From Xiphias gladius (lineage: Eukaryota > Chordata > Actinopteri > Istiophoriformes > Xiphiidae): a stretch of 64,000 bases of DNA. The DNA lies in contig NC_053418.1 of NCBI RefSeq assembly GCF_016859285.1, positions 19,307,329 through 19,371,328 of the forward strand. Direction: 5' to 3'. Shown one piece after another: positions 11,601 through 22,675 of this stretch (positions are counted from its first letter, which is position 1; the number at the start of each line of letters is the position of its first letter). Both the position numbers and the translations under genes were made by a program. The notes beneath the pieces are model-generated. The model had not been told where the DNA came from. It saw only the letters and a program-made list of their open reading frames with translations, and did not search any database.

Positions 11601-12480
11601 TCTACAGAGTCGATTGCAGTAGTATCTCAGCTTTTGTGACTATAACTCTATAGCTTTTGTTATTTCTGTAACACAGACACAGATTGATCTTTCAGACTGT
11701 TTTTGCGCTGATTGCACGTGCCTTTGATTCTTGTCTCAAATCAAAAGACATTGGACCTATTCCTACAGTGCCTGGGATGAATTGCAATAATTTTGTATCA
11801 TCTGTATTGTGCTTTAAATCTTTTGACTATCATGTTTTTCTGAGGTAATGGTGCATCGAACAGACAACATGTAACTTATGCCTGAGAAACCCCATGGTAG
11901 GAACACTATCAATAAAGAAGTGGCAAATCTTTATTTCCTTGACTGTTGTTGTTCCTCTGTAAAGAAGGGACTAGTAGGAAGGAGCACCAGAGAAGAGGAA
12001 CTAATTACAATATTGAGGTTAGATTACACCGGACTGGATAACACTGCATTTGGCAAGCATCAAAATTCAGATGTGCTTTAGTGGTATCATTAGAATTGTA
12101 CACTATATCCATAACTCATTGCACAAGTTGTACAATGTAAGTATAATAATTCCGAATGTAAGAGGCAAAATACAACACCACAGAGCTGCATTACTATACC
12201 ATATAGTATATTAGAATGTAAGAAAAAAACTGCATACTGCTAATTTAAGTATATATATTAAGTGAAACAAGGGATCCATGGAAAAAAAATGAGATACACA
12301 TCAATGTCAGTTAATGGAAACAGAAACACTAAAGAGGGACCACTGGAAGAACGAAAGTCTGACGAATTTATTTATTTTTTTCTTCAGTTACTTACGAGGA
12401 ACTTGGGACCTATCAAGTTGTTTTTGCCTGATTCACGTTCCACCAAGTGTCGGAAGTAAAGCCATTTAATCCTGGTTTGC
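11601..12480. other. Intergenic, LRR gene to entpd4
   Basis: AT-rich with no supported gene. Short ORFs (11878-12081 and 12262-12459) have no recognisable similarity. Confidence 0.5.
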
Positions 12481-12696
12481 AACTCGCCGCTAAATGGAAA
12501 CGAAGGAGAAGAGAGGGTGTTGGGCGGTTTGCGTCGAACCATTTTGTCGCTCGCTATCCGGGCGACGCAGAGACGAAAATCGAACACACCGTAGACGGGA
12601 CAACCACGTCACTCGGCGGAGACATGCCACATACTCGCTTGACGTTAGCCAGCGGTTAGCACCTGGCTGCTCAGGGGGACTTTCACTGCTTTGTTA
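12480..12696 (+). promoter_or_regulatory. entpd4: Probable entpd4 promoter / non-coding exon 1
   Basis: A local CpG-rich island (many CG dinucleotides between 12520 and 12660) in AT-rich surroundings, ending at GTTA followed by donor GTAAGT (12697-12702). It sits about 480 bases before the entpd4 start codon. Inference from composition and splice consensus; the transcription start is not visible directly. Confidence 0.4.
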
Positions 12697-13176
12697 GTAA
12701 GTACTATTAATCATTCCAAGGCCACGAACATATAACCTAACTGTGTGGACACTGACGATTCGTAAATATATGTCACATTCAGGTCTCTTGGCTGGCTCCT
12801 ACAGTCACTCTCTACAGCTAACGCTAACTGCGTTATTTTTAACAGTAGTATATACCTGCGGTTCTTCCAATTTAGCTCATTGCCGTTTACAGTGTAAGTA
12901 CATAAAGACTGCACATTACAGCATCGATAGCGAAGCGAGACCAGTACCGTCCACTAGTCCTAGCACTTCGTCTAACCTTAGGCCTTTCTCATAAAAGAGC
13001 GTAGAAGCTGCCTCGTAAATGTTAATCGAACGGCGTTAAAATTTCCCCCTCGAAAGGTCATGATGATAAGTGAGGAGAACGGGATGGAGCCGTGGAATAA
13101 GCCTAATCAGCCTCCTTCAGCCGACTGATTAATAAAATACGTTGAATAAACCCTCAAGTTGAAGACAATCCACACC

Positions 13177-16100
13177 ATGGGAAGGTTGGTTTCATGTCAT
13201 TTGTGGTAATGGAGTCCACACACCTTCCACATACCTGTGACATTTTAGGCATTCTTTGCTGAGGCTCTCCTTTCTTTTACCCGCTGACAGGATCAGCTTT
13301 TCGTGCCTTTTCCCAGCTTCATGGCATTTCAGCCTGTCATCCCAGGTTCTTCCTCGGCTCCTGATACCTTCCCTCAGACAGCTGCTCTTCATCGGCCTGG
13401 TGCTCTGCCTCATAGGACTACTTTACCTGCTGCTCGTCACTGGAAAGGTGCACGGCAGCTGGATCAGAAAGGAAAATCACTTCCACAGGTAACGTAACAG
13501 CTGCTGTTTAAGTGGTGAGCTCATAGTGAACGCAGGCAACGTTTCGTCAACATTAACAATTCTCTCCGGTTCAAAAGGCACTTGGCCAGGGTGACTGATG
13601 TGGACACAACGGACACAAGCAACCCCAACCTGAACTATGGCCTGGTGGTGGACTGTGGCAGCAGTGGGTCAAGGGTATTTGTGTACTGCTGGCCCCGGCA
13701 CAATGGTAATCCCCATGAACTGCTGGACATTCGGCAAATGCGAGATCAACACCGCAAGCCAGTGGTCATGAAGATCAAACCGGGTAAGCTTCCCAGTGCT
13801 TGGCTTCTCATTAATCAAAGCATTATTTAAATGAGAGGGTATTAAATATTCGACAGTTAGCACAGTTTGGTTAAAGACTCGAATGATCAAATGTAATGTA
13901 AGACAAGCTGTCATAAGCGAGTCCATTCTAATGATATTACAATAAATTTGGTGTTTATTTTTATTCCTTGTAGGTATCTCTGAATTGGCGAAAACACCTG
14001 AGAAAGCCAGTAACTATATATATCCCCTGCTGAGCTTTGCAGCCCAACACATTCCCAAAAATAAACACCAAGAAACACCCTTGTATATCCTGTGCACAGC
14101 CGGAATGAGAATCCTTCCTGAAAGGTACAGTTCAGCCTAATGAGAATAATCTCTTAAAACTGTGTCTCGTAAAATGTAAATAAGACTGCATGAAATTTTC
14201 AGACCTCAGGTTTAAACAACAATGACTGAATTATACTGGAAAAAGGAAAACTATTATTGATGAAGTTTGTTTAATCTCAGTCAACAAGAAGCACTTCTTG
14301 AGGATCTGCGCACAGACATCCCAGTCCACTTCAACTTCCTCTTCTCTGATTCCCATGTAGAAGTGATATCTGGAAAACAGGAAGGTAAATAAAAGGAATA
14401 ATAAAGATAGACAGGAATGAAAAGCAGTATTCTCAACTAAAATCTATTGCAGTTGCAGCTTAATTCAGCTTTATGACTTTAAAAAGAATTTTGATTGTGT
14501 TATAAAATATTTAATACAATGCAGTTGGTTCATCACTTCATGGGCGCTGACAGATTTCTAAGGGGCAGTAGGATTCTTCTCTGAATTGTAGACCTAATTT
14601 TTAATTTAAAACTGGTGCCACATTGACAATGCTGATAAAAGCTTATGCAATTACTCTGAAAATTGTTTTCATTGGTTTTAGGTGTCTATGCATGGATTGG
14701 CATAAACTTTGTCCTTGGAAGGTTTAACCATGTGCACAATGGTAAGAACCCAAGAAGGCAATATTTCATTGACACATGAATTTAAAAAGGTTACATTTTT
14801 TTGTTCTGCTTTTGCCACTAAACAGGCGATGTGCTACATATTAACTAATACAAGGACACTTGTGGGGAAAACAGGTCTCTAGTTACACAGTAATCATGTG
14901 ATGTACCTTCCCTGCCTGACTGTCTTTGCCTCTCTCCTGTCGATCGTGCAAGATGGGGCAGCTGTCGTGGAGGTACATGTCCCAGGCAGCGATCAGCAGG
15001 AGGCGCTGGTGAGGAAAAGGACTGCCGGTGTCCTGGACATGGGCGGGGTCTCTACACAGATCGCATATGAAGTGCCCAAAACTGTAAGCTTTGCTTCTCC
15101 ACAGCAGGTTATTATCCACAACCAATTCTGTTTTTGTGCTGTCTTTGGTTTTTGTCACTCACCCTTTGTTCTTCTCCCTCCTTCCAACCTCTGTCATTCC
15201 CTGGTTAATCCTGTATGCACCATTTTTGTCCCGTGGAGAGGATCTGCTCTCCATTCATCACTATTGAAGGCATACTGTAAGCCTGCTGCATGACTCCATA
15301 GCAGGATTTAGGACAGAGAACATTAAGTCATTCATGTAGAGACCATCAGATACAATGGAAGTTGTCAGTGTCAACATTCTTTGTTTGTGTTGTAGTGATT
15401 TGTGTACCGTAGCAGGTTTGGCATACACTGCTTGTCCTTTCTGCTATTTTTTTTTTTTCTTTACATCACATGAAGCTCAGCTGAATTTTTCACTGGTATG
15501 TTGTTAGGCAGTTTTAGCTTCTGCTCTTTGATATGTTGAAGTACATTAAACTAGACATTAATGTGGCCTCAGGCATAGGTGACCTGCTGTAGTAATCAAT
15601 TAATGCGTTACATGTCAGCGCTGCTGTCATTTAGAAATGTTAAACACAAATGAATATGTGTGGGTTTATTAGAAGAGTGCCATCATTCCCAGGCTGATTT
15701 TTGTTTGTTCTTCAGGAGGAAGTTGCCAAGAACTTACTGGCGGAGTTCAACTTGGGGTGTGACGCACATCGCACAGAGCATGTTTATCGTGTTTATGTGT
15801 CCACCTTCCTGGGTTTTGGTGGAAATGCAGCACGCCAAAGATATGAGGAAAGCCTCATTAGAAATACTGACACGCGAAACAAGTGAGATCTGCAGCCAGA
15901 CCTAATTGTTTGATTGACAGTTTTATTTCAAATGCTTCCTACCACTCAGTACACAGTATTTTGTGCGTTTACACTGTATTACTGGTTTATTCAGGATGTT
16001 AGGTCAGCATGTTGGTGAGACAACAGAGTCTCCCTTCCTGGACCCTTGTCTACCCACAGACCTGCAGGATGAGATTGGTCCATCTACGCAGAAGCTCTAT

Positions 16101-18598
16101 CTGCGGGGCACAGGAGACTTTGACCAGTGTCGCCAGATTCTCCAACCATTCCTCAACCGCACCAATGAGACCCGAACCTCCCTCAGTGGTATCTACCAGC
16201 CTGCCATTGACTACAGCAACAGTCAGTTCTACGGCTTCTCTGAGTTCTACTACTGCACGGAGGATGTGCTGCGCATGGGCGGGGATTATAACGCTACGAA
16301 ATATGCCCAGGCAGCTAAGGTAAAGCTGCATAGGAAATGCAGTGTTATTGCTGTTAAAAGAACCATTCTCTATAAGTGCCTTTTAAAATTTTTAAAATAG
16401 CTCGTTATCACACCACGACTGGCTATTTTTATTTTGCTGTGTTCAAGACATACAGTTTTTCTTTCTCAAACTTTTTTCACTGACCATTTGAAATAAGGAT
16501 TTTGAGACCATCATGGCTTTTATGTTTTGCGAGGTTGTTGGTTTACTTTCATTGAAGTAAAATGGAAGTACAGTATCTGATTTAAGCTAGGGGTTAGGAT
16601 AGTTACAAAACAATGCTGTTTTTCACCACCAATTCATACAGTATTCTGTTAATACATACTCAATTGGTGAATTCCATCCCTGACTGGCCTTTGAAGTATA
16701 ATGTTATTGTAGTTTAATAGTATAAATGTTTGGGAGCAACAGAAGCTAATGGATTATTTATTTACAGAGTTACTGTGCCACCCAGTGGAAGACTCTGAGG
16801 GAGCGCTTTGACTCTGGCTTGTATGCCTCACATGCTGATCTTCACAGACTGAAGTAAGTCATACAGGATTGTTGAGCTCAACTAACCACCTGGTCACACG
16901 CCCAAAAAAAGCAATTGCAAGTTTGGACAAGAATGTTTATCAATGGCTTTATGTTTATGTCTACAGGTACCAGTGTTTTAAATCAGCATGGATGTATGAA
17001 GTATTGCACTCAGGCTTCTCTTTCCCAAACAATTATAAAAACCTTAAGACTGCCCTATTGGTCTATGACAAGGAGGTCCAGTGGACTCTTGGAGCTATAC
17101 TTTACAGAACAAGGTTTCTGCCTTTGAGGTAAGATAGTTTTTTTTTAATCACCTGTGGACCATTCTCATTCCTTTTACTATTCAAGCCTTAAGTAATGTT
17201 AGCCAGCAAAAATGATCTTCTTAAATCCCATCTAGTTAAGTCTATTCTTAAGTGTAAGCGGAGGAGTTATTGTTTAGTCTTCAGAGTTGCCTTTGATAAC
17301 ATCACACTCTTATTTTGAACATGAGTGAAGAGTTGAAACAGTGGATTGGCTAGTTAACAGGCACAGCACTAAGGCTTGCAGAAACGGTGGCTTTTTACTG
17401 CCTTTGGCATTAGGACGTAAATTAGACGTGAGGATACATATCCTAACTGTGTAGAGAAACTCTGGTAAAGCCTCCTAAAATGACAAATTATGGACACTTA
17501 CACAAGAACCACCTGTGTCTATCAATGTAATGATCCTGGAGACTTATTAATGGACTATTTAGAAAAATTAATTAAAAAAAAAAAATTTTAAACAATCCTA
17601 TACATGGCAGTCTAGCTCTTCATTAAAAAAGAAAAGAAAAAAGGAAGTAGTCTGATAACTATTTATTTATTTGTCATAAAACATAGTAAGTACAACTCTG
17701 TGTGTGTGATACGAATTCAGCATTTTCTTCCACCAGATCTAGATTATTATCTGGATCTGCACCAAATTGTAAAAAGTCATAGATCTCAACACCAAAAATA
17801 CATCTTGATTTTTTTTTTTTTTTTTTTTTTTTTAAATGTCAAGATCCATACATTATTTTACTGAGGGAGAAAAAAAAAATCCTGAATCCGCCCCTTTTAC
17901 CAGATCCGCACCAAAATATAATGAGTTCTTCCCTGGCCTGTGCCCCATCCCTCCACCAAGTTTGGCGCAGATCAGTTCAGTGCTTTTTACATAATCCTGC
18001 TAACAAAACAAAAAAAAACAACAACGGCTGAAAACAATCTCCTTGGCAGAGGTAATAAGTTCACATGTGTTGTTACCATTTGGGGGAAAAAAAAAAAAAA
18101 AAAAGATCCAGCTTACTCTGAATAAGTTTGCAGTTTAGAAGGTTTGAGCCTAATCTCCTGTTGCTCAAAGAGCAGCTCAACAGAAATTTATCAATCTTAA
18201 AAAAAAGATCATCTATCAAATCAAACTTCCTTAGGTCTTAACATATAATGAACAGGGCCCTAAATTAAACTTTTCTATGCACATTATCTCTTTGTTCAAA
18301 GCTAGTCTAATATGTGTGGGCTCTTGTTTGTTTGTTTGTTTTGTTGTCTTTGGCCTCTTCCAGGGACATCCAACAGGAAAGCCTGAAAGGAGCACACTCT
18401 CACTGGCGGCACAGCTTCTCCTTTGTCAACAACCACTACTTATTCCTGGCTTGTTTTTTCATTGTGCTGTTGTCTATAATGTTGTACTTACTGCGACTCC
18501 GCCGCATCCACCGGCGCACGGCACAACGCTGCACCCCCTCCTCTGTACCGTGGCTGGAAGAGGGCCTTGGCTCACCCACACTCCCTATCAACCTCTAA
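13177..18598 (+). CDS. entpd4: Ectonucleoside triphosphate diphosphohydrolase 4 (Golgi/lysosomal apyrase)
   Basis: ENTPD4 hydrolyses nucleoside diphosphates, chiefly UDP, in the lumen of Golgi and lysosomal/autophagic vesicles. Coding exons: 13177-13184, 13291-13488, 13578-13783, 13974-14124, 14281-14384, 14682-14741, 14953-15107 (or 15083), 15716-15882, 15995-16319, 16768-16853, 16967-17128, 18364-18598; 618 aa, against about 616 in human. The start is ATGGGAAG, an 8-nt coding piece spliced to give MGRIS..CLFPASWHF, matching the mammalian N-terminus. One membrane segment lies near each end (about residues 32-53 and, near the C-terminus, LACFFIVLLSIMLYLL). Apyrase motifs: VVDCGSSGSRVFVY (ACR1), LYILCTAGMRILPE (ACR2), YAWIGINFVLGRF (ACR3), LDMGGVSTQIAYE (ACR4) and FSEFYYCTEDV nearby. 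The sequence is nearer ENTPD4 than ENTPD7 across the ACR4-VSFASPQQ region. An alternative donor in the seventh coding exon removes eight residues. Confidence 0.97.
15084..15107 (+). other. entpd4: entpd4 alternative 24-nt exon extension (VSFASPQQ)
   Basis: Two in-frame donors: GTAAGC at 15084 and CAG/GTTATT at 15108. The longer form adds Val-Ser-Phe-Ala-Ser-Pro-Gln-Gln. Human ENTPD4 has VSFASSQQ at the same place, known as the segment that distinguishes the LALP70 and LALP70v forms. The shorter form uses the stronger donor. Confidence 0.7.
17725..18065. mobile_element. Degenerate teleost interspersed repeat in the last entpd4 intron
   Basis: Phrases such as GATCCGCACCAAAATATAATG, CCATCCCTCCACCAAGTTTGG, ATAATCCTGCTAACAAA and CCTTGGCAGAGGTAATAA resemble a very common fish repeat tail (probably LINE-derived). 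Family not assigned; two poly-T/poly-A tracts lie inside. Confidence 0.5.
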
Positions 18599-19510
18599 AC
18601 TTTGTAGAGCGTAAAGTCTGGGCAGCATGTCTGACTTTCAAAAGCCAATCTTCACTCCTTTCTCTCTGAAGCTGTCTGCTTGTTCTTTCTTGAGAGATTG
18701 TAGTTAGATTTGGACAAATGAGGAAGATCTTATGTGAGTCTTCAGGCTTACCTGAGCCAGTGTTTGTGTCTAAGTTATTTTATTAACATTGACGTGTCTT
18801 TTTTAGAATTCTTGTTCTTGCCTGTCACACACTCCTTTGTCAATTTCAAATGGCAGCTGTCTCCAGGTGTCTTCTATTTTATTTCTAAAAAAGACAAACA
18901 CAGCGGTACTTTTCTCACTAGGTTATATTCCATACCCAAATACATATGTAATCTATACTTTGACTTTCACAAAGTTGGACAAATACACTTAAGTGGCAAT
19001 GTGTTTTATTTTGAATGTGTGGGCATTTACCTTTCTTTATGCCTTTTATATGTGCATGATCAGATTTTTCTTTTTTTCTTTTCAAAAGAAACCTCAAATG
19101 CAATACTATTTATAATTAGTGGAAGGAGCACTTTGTAATGCAGTTGAGAATGACACTGCACAGCACTTCCCAGCTGGTATGGTCTTTTTTTGTGTGTGTC
19201 TTTCCTAAATTGTTATGCCTCTAGTGCAATACGTGTCTTGTCACTGTTGGGAGGTTCTTCAAAACACATCTGCTCTTTTGTGTAGAGTATCAGTCTCTCT
19301 AAAAGCCCTGCTGAAATTCTTATGTTGGGTTATCTGACTATTATGTTGGATACCGCTGCATATATTATTTTGGGCTTCATTTTCAGAAGCTGTCATATCA
19401 CTGCTGTGAGGGGATTGTAAATGAAAGTACATGCCCCACTATTTATATGAAAATTGTCTAGTGAAATGTTTGCACAGATGAATGCGAAATAAATGTCACA
19501 TTAAAATTCA
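18599..19510 (+). other. entpd4: entpd4 3'UTR
   Basis: No coding signal. AATAAA at 19488-19493, followed by a second variant ATTAAA, marks the likely polyadenylation site about 0.9 kb after the stop. Confidence 0.6.
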
Positions 19511-22280
19511 GTAACAGAAGGTTTTATGGAATACGTTTCTGGCTGTTTATTTCATGAGGAGGAGCTCAGGCTAAACCAATGGTGTTTGTATTTCCCTGAA
19601 GTGAATCTGAAATGAATAAGCACCAGCCTCTCTGTCACGGAAATGGTAAGAGTTTATCCAAATGTGCTGTAAAGGTTTTGGTAGTTGGTATTTGAGATGA
19701 AATGCTGCATGAGAGCATCAATCCATTTCAGTAATCTGCATGCAGCTACATGACCGCAGAAGCTGAGTACAGGTTCCGTGTGTGATAGCTGTGCGGAGGC
19801 ATCCTAAGAGACGTGTGCTTAGACCGCTGCCTGTCTTTTCACTGGCAATCTGACCCTAGGCAAGGCTGCTGGCAATGAACATGGGACAGTAATAATTTAA
19901 AATGTACAGCATGTGAGGGTCATCAGCTGTGGAAGAAAACTGCTGGATTTAGATGAGTGAATTTCTCCTCCTAGGCTTCTCACAGTATTGAGTTTTTGCC
20001 ATCACTGGTGCGTTTTTGTGACAATATGTAAAGTGACCAATGCATTATCCCGGTTATCCAGTCAAAACACAATGCAACGCCAGTTGGTGTGCTGTGCGAG
20101 GGAAGTGTTAAAACTTGATGCACTGCATGTGGGACACAGTAGACCATCCTGTGTGGTCTCCACAAGATGGTATTTGTAACCTTCATACATTGCAACTTCT
20201 ACAGTAAATCGATTTATTGTTGCACTTACAGATTGTCCACATACAAAATATTAGGTAAACAACTCACATATTTGCTTGTTCTGTTGTACCTATGATTTGA
20301 ACTTAATACATGGTCTATTTCACAGCCAAATGGCAGAGTATGAGCCTTGTAGTTAAGGGTAAAGAACAGGGTTTTAACGGTTTTACCTCAATCATACCTG
20401 TGTGTCAAAGTGTATGATAAAGTGGCGATCATAGACAGTAGGTAACTTTCACTATTAGAAGGTTTTCACGGCCATTCTTACAGCTCTTGACTGTAGCTTC
20501 CCTTGTGAACACGTGAGTATCAACTTTAACAACACTGCTTGAACAAGTGGCTCTTGAGTCAGTGCTGAGTCACTGATGTGTCACACTGGTTCGCCGACAT
20601 ACCCACAGAGACACTGCAGTGTGCTTTGTGTGTAGAGGTTATGTTTCCGCCAATGCTGAGTGACACAGGATAGTTAATAGATCAACTTCAACTCAGCCCC
20701 TGTAAAGATAATTAGTACAGTTTACTTTCAATATAATAATATAATTCACAAATCAAATATTCTGACTAACAGATAGTTCCCAAATGGAAGGAGGCAAATG
20801 TTCAGATCTCTCGCTGTTGTGTAAAATGGAGAATGGGTTGACAGAGAACCACTAAATCTTTAGTATGTTGAGTCTAATTAGGCGATATCCTAAACACAAA
20901 CTGGCATCCAGTTGGATATTAGGGTGAAATTTAAACTTCAAGCCTGCAACAATAGAATGGATGGCACGGCCAAAAAAAAAACAAAACCCATAAATTATTG
21001 AGAATAAGATGTAATGAGAAAAATGTGCAGACGTTCATTTAATCTTATAAAGATGGCTGGTATCTAGCAGGGTCCTTGAACTAATTTAATTGGACAATTA
21101 ACTTGAACCTGTGAGGCAGGATCATCTAATGTACAGGTCTGAAGGTGTAGTAACAGTGTCCTGTTTCTTATTCAGGAACTGAAACTAAAGCATGAGTGTA
21201 GTGCACCCTTTTGCTAAGAGGCTACCGTTTTCACTCTAGGCTATTTCATACGACTGTTCACAATACGTGAAGTTGGGATGATGTGTGCAGATCAGCATGT
21301 TCTAATTTAAGAGGGTTACAGGTGAGAGAGTGGTGTAAGGTTGTTGTGTAAGCTCACTTCATTTAAAAAAAAATAAAGTGAACTTAACCCCAGTAGCAGC
21401 CGAATGTCTTTCTATTGATTTAAAAATGAATATAGTTCAATACTGCATAAACTAAACAACAAATTAAAAAAAAACACTACACATGCAAATTAGAGAGAGA
21501 AGGTGTTGTATTTAAAAGGTGTGTCTAGACAAAGAAATAAGCAACAAAACAATTGTTTAAAAGAAAGAATTCTGTCATGTCTGTTTATGGGGGGTTTTTT
21601 TTGTTTTTTTTGGGCTGTGGGCAGATGTACACTTTACAACCCCCTGTGATGGAAAGTAACAAATTACATTAACTTAATATATGCACTTTTAGCTACTGTA
21701 TTCTCCTTCAGTATTTCTGCTTTTGCCACGTTATATTTATATTGCACAACATTCCAGAGGGAAATATGGCACTTTTTGCTCCCCCACATGTATTTGAGAG
21801 CTCTACTTACTAGTTACTATGCAGTCCTTTGACATTTTATTTACATACATACATAAAATACATATGATCAGTTTATAAAATATGATGCAGTGTTCTTGAT
21901 CAAATAATCAGACAATATAGAAAGGAGTTAAAACTGGCTTCATCTTGACCAACTACAACATGATGCTTACATGTTAATGCATCAGTAATAATACTGCAAT
22001 ACATTATTAATATAACTCTCTGGAAGGGGCCATTCTGCATAATGCTTACTTTTGATAAGCAACTGATAATTCATTTCACCTCTGTACTCTTACTTGGGGA
22101 AGGACTTTTACTTGTAATATTTATACTGTAGTACTGAAGTTTATACTTTTGCTGAAATAGCCTAAGAATCTGAGTAATTTTCTTTCACCACTGGTAAAAC
22201 CATATTCAATATGAGCAAACCACAAGTTGGAGATATATCCTAATGAAAAAGGAAAGTTGTACAATACCTCTACAATGTTA
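19511..22280. other. Intergenic, entpd4 to slc25a37
   Basis: About 2.8 kb with no supported gene; AT-rich, with short A and T runs. The ORFs seen are short and without family features. Confidence 0.6.
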
Positions 22281-22285
22281 ATGAA

Positions 22286-22303
22286 CAGATGCTGTCTGAT
22301 AAG
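22286..22303 (+). promoter_or_regulatory. slc25a37: E-box plus GATA element upstream of slc25a37
   Basis: CAGATG (22286-22291), six bases, then GATAAGG, about 375 bases before the start codon. Mitoferrin-1 is an erythroid GATA1 target in vertebrates, which makes the site plausible, but the E-box to GATA spacing is shorter than the usual composite (about 8-10). Confidence 0.3.
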
Positions 22304-22459
22304 GAGACCAAACCTACTTATCTATCCAAGCAGGACTGTGCGATTACACTTTAGTCAAACCCATTCAAAAACTCCCAGAGAGAAAGCAGTAGCAAGCAGG
22401 GATGCAAAGAAACCGACTTAAAAGCAGGGCTGTGAAGTGTCAGAGGAATCTACCACGGA

Positions 22460-22675
22460 AACTTCTCATTGGTTGCCTCGAATCAAGAGCCCGCCCGATT
22501 GTTGAATATCTGGTACATGATTGGACCACATTCGCCTGGGACGCGCCCCCAGCTGCTAACGTCACACGGGCGCTGGAACTCCACTAAGTAGTGGTGATGT
22601 TGTGGTTGTCCATGCCGCTAACACCTCTCTGCGCGTTATCTTGCACAGAAGAACCAATGTGAGAGCTCACCACGC
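22460..22675 (+). promoter_or_regulatory. slc25a37: slc25a37 proximal promoter and 5'UTR
   Basis: GC-rich stretch with two inverted CCAAT boxes (ATTGG at 22468-22472 and 22520-22524), a GC box (GCGCCCCC near 22545) and a CRE-like ACGTCAC at 22559-22565, ending at the ATG at 22676. No TATA box seen. A housekeeping-type promoter is inferred. Confidence 0.45.
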
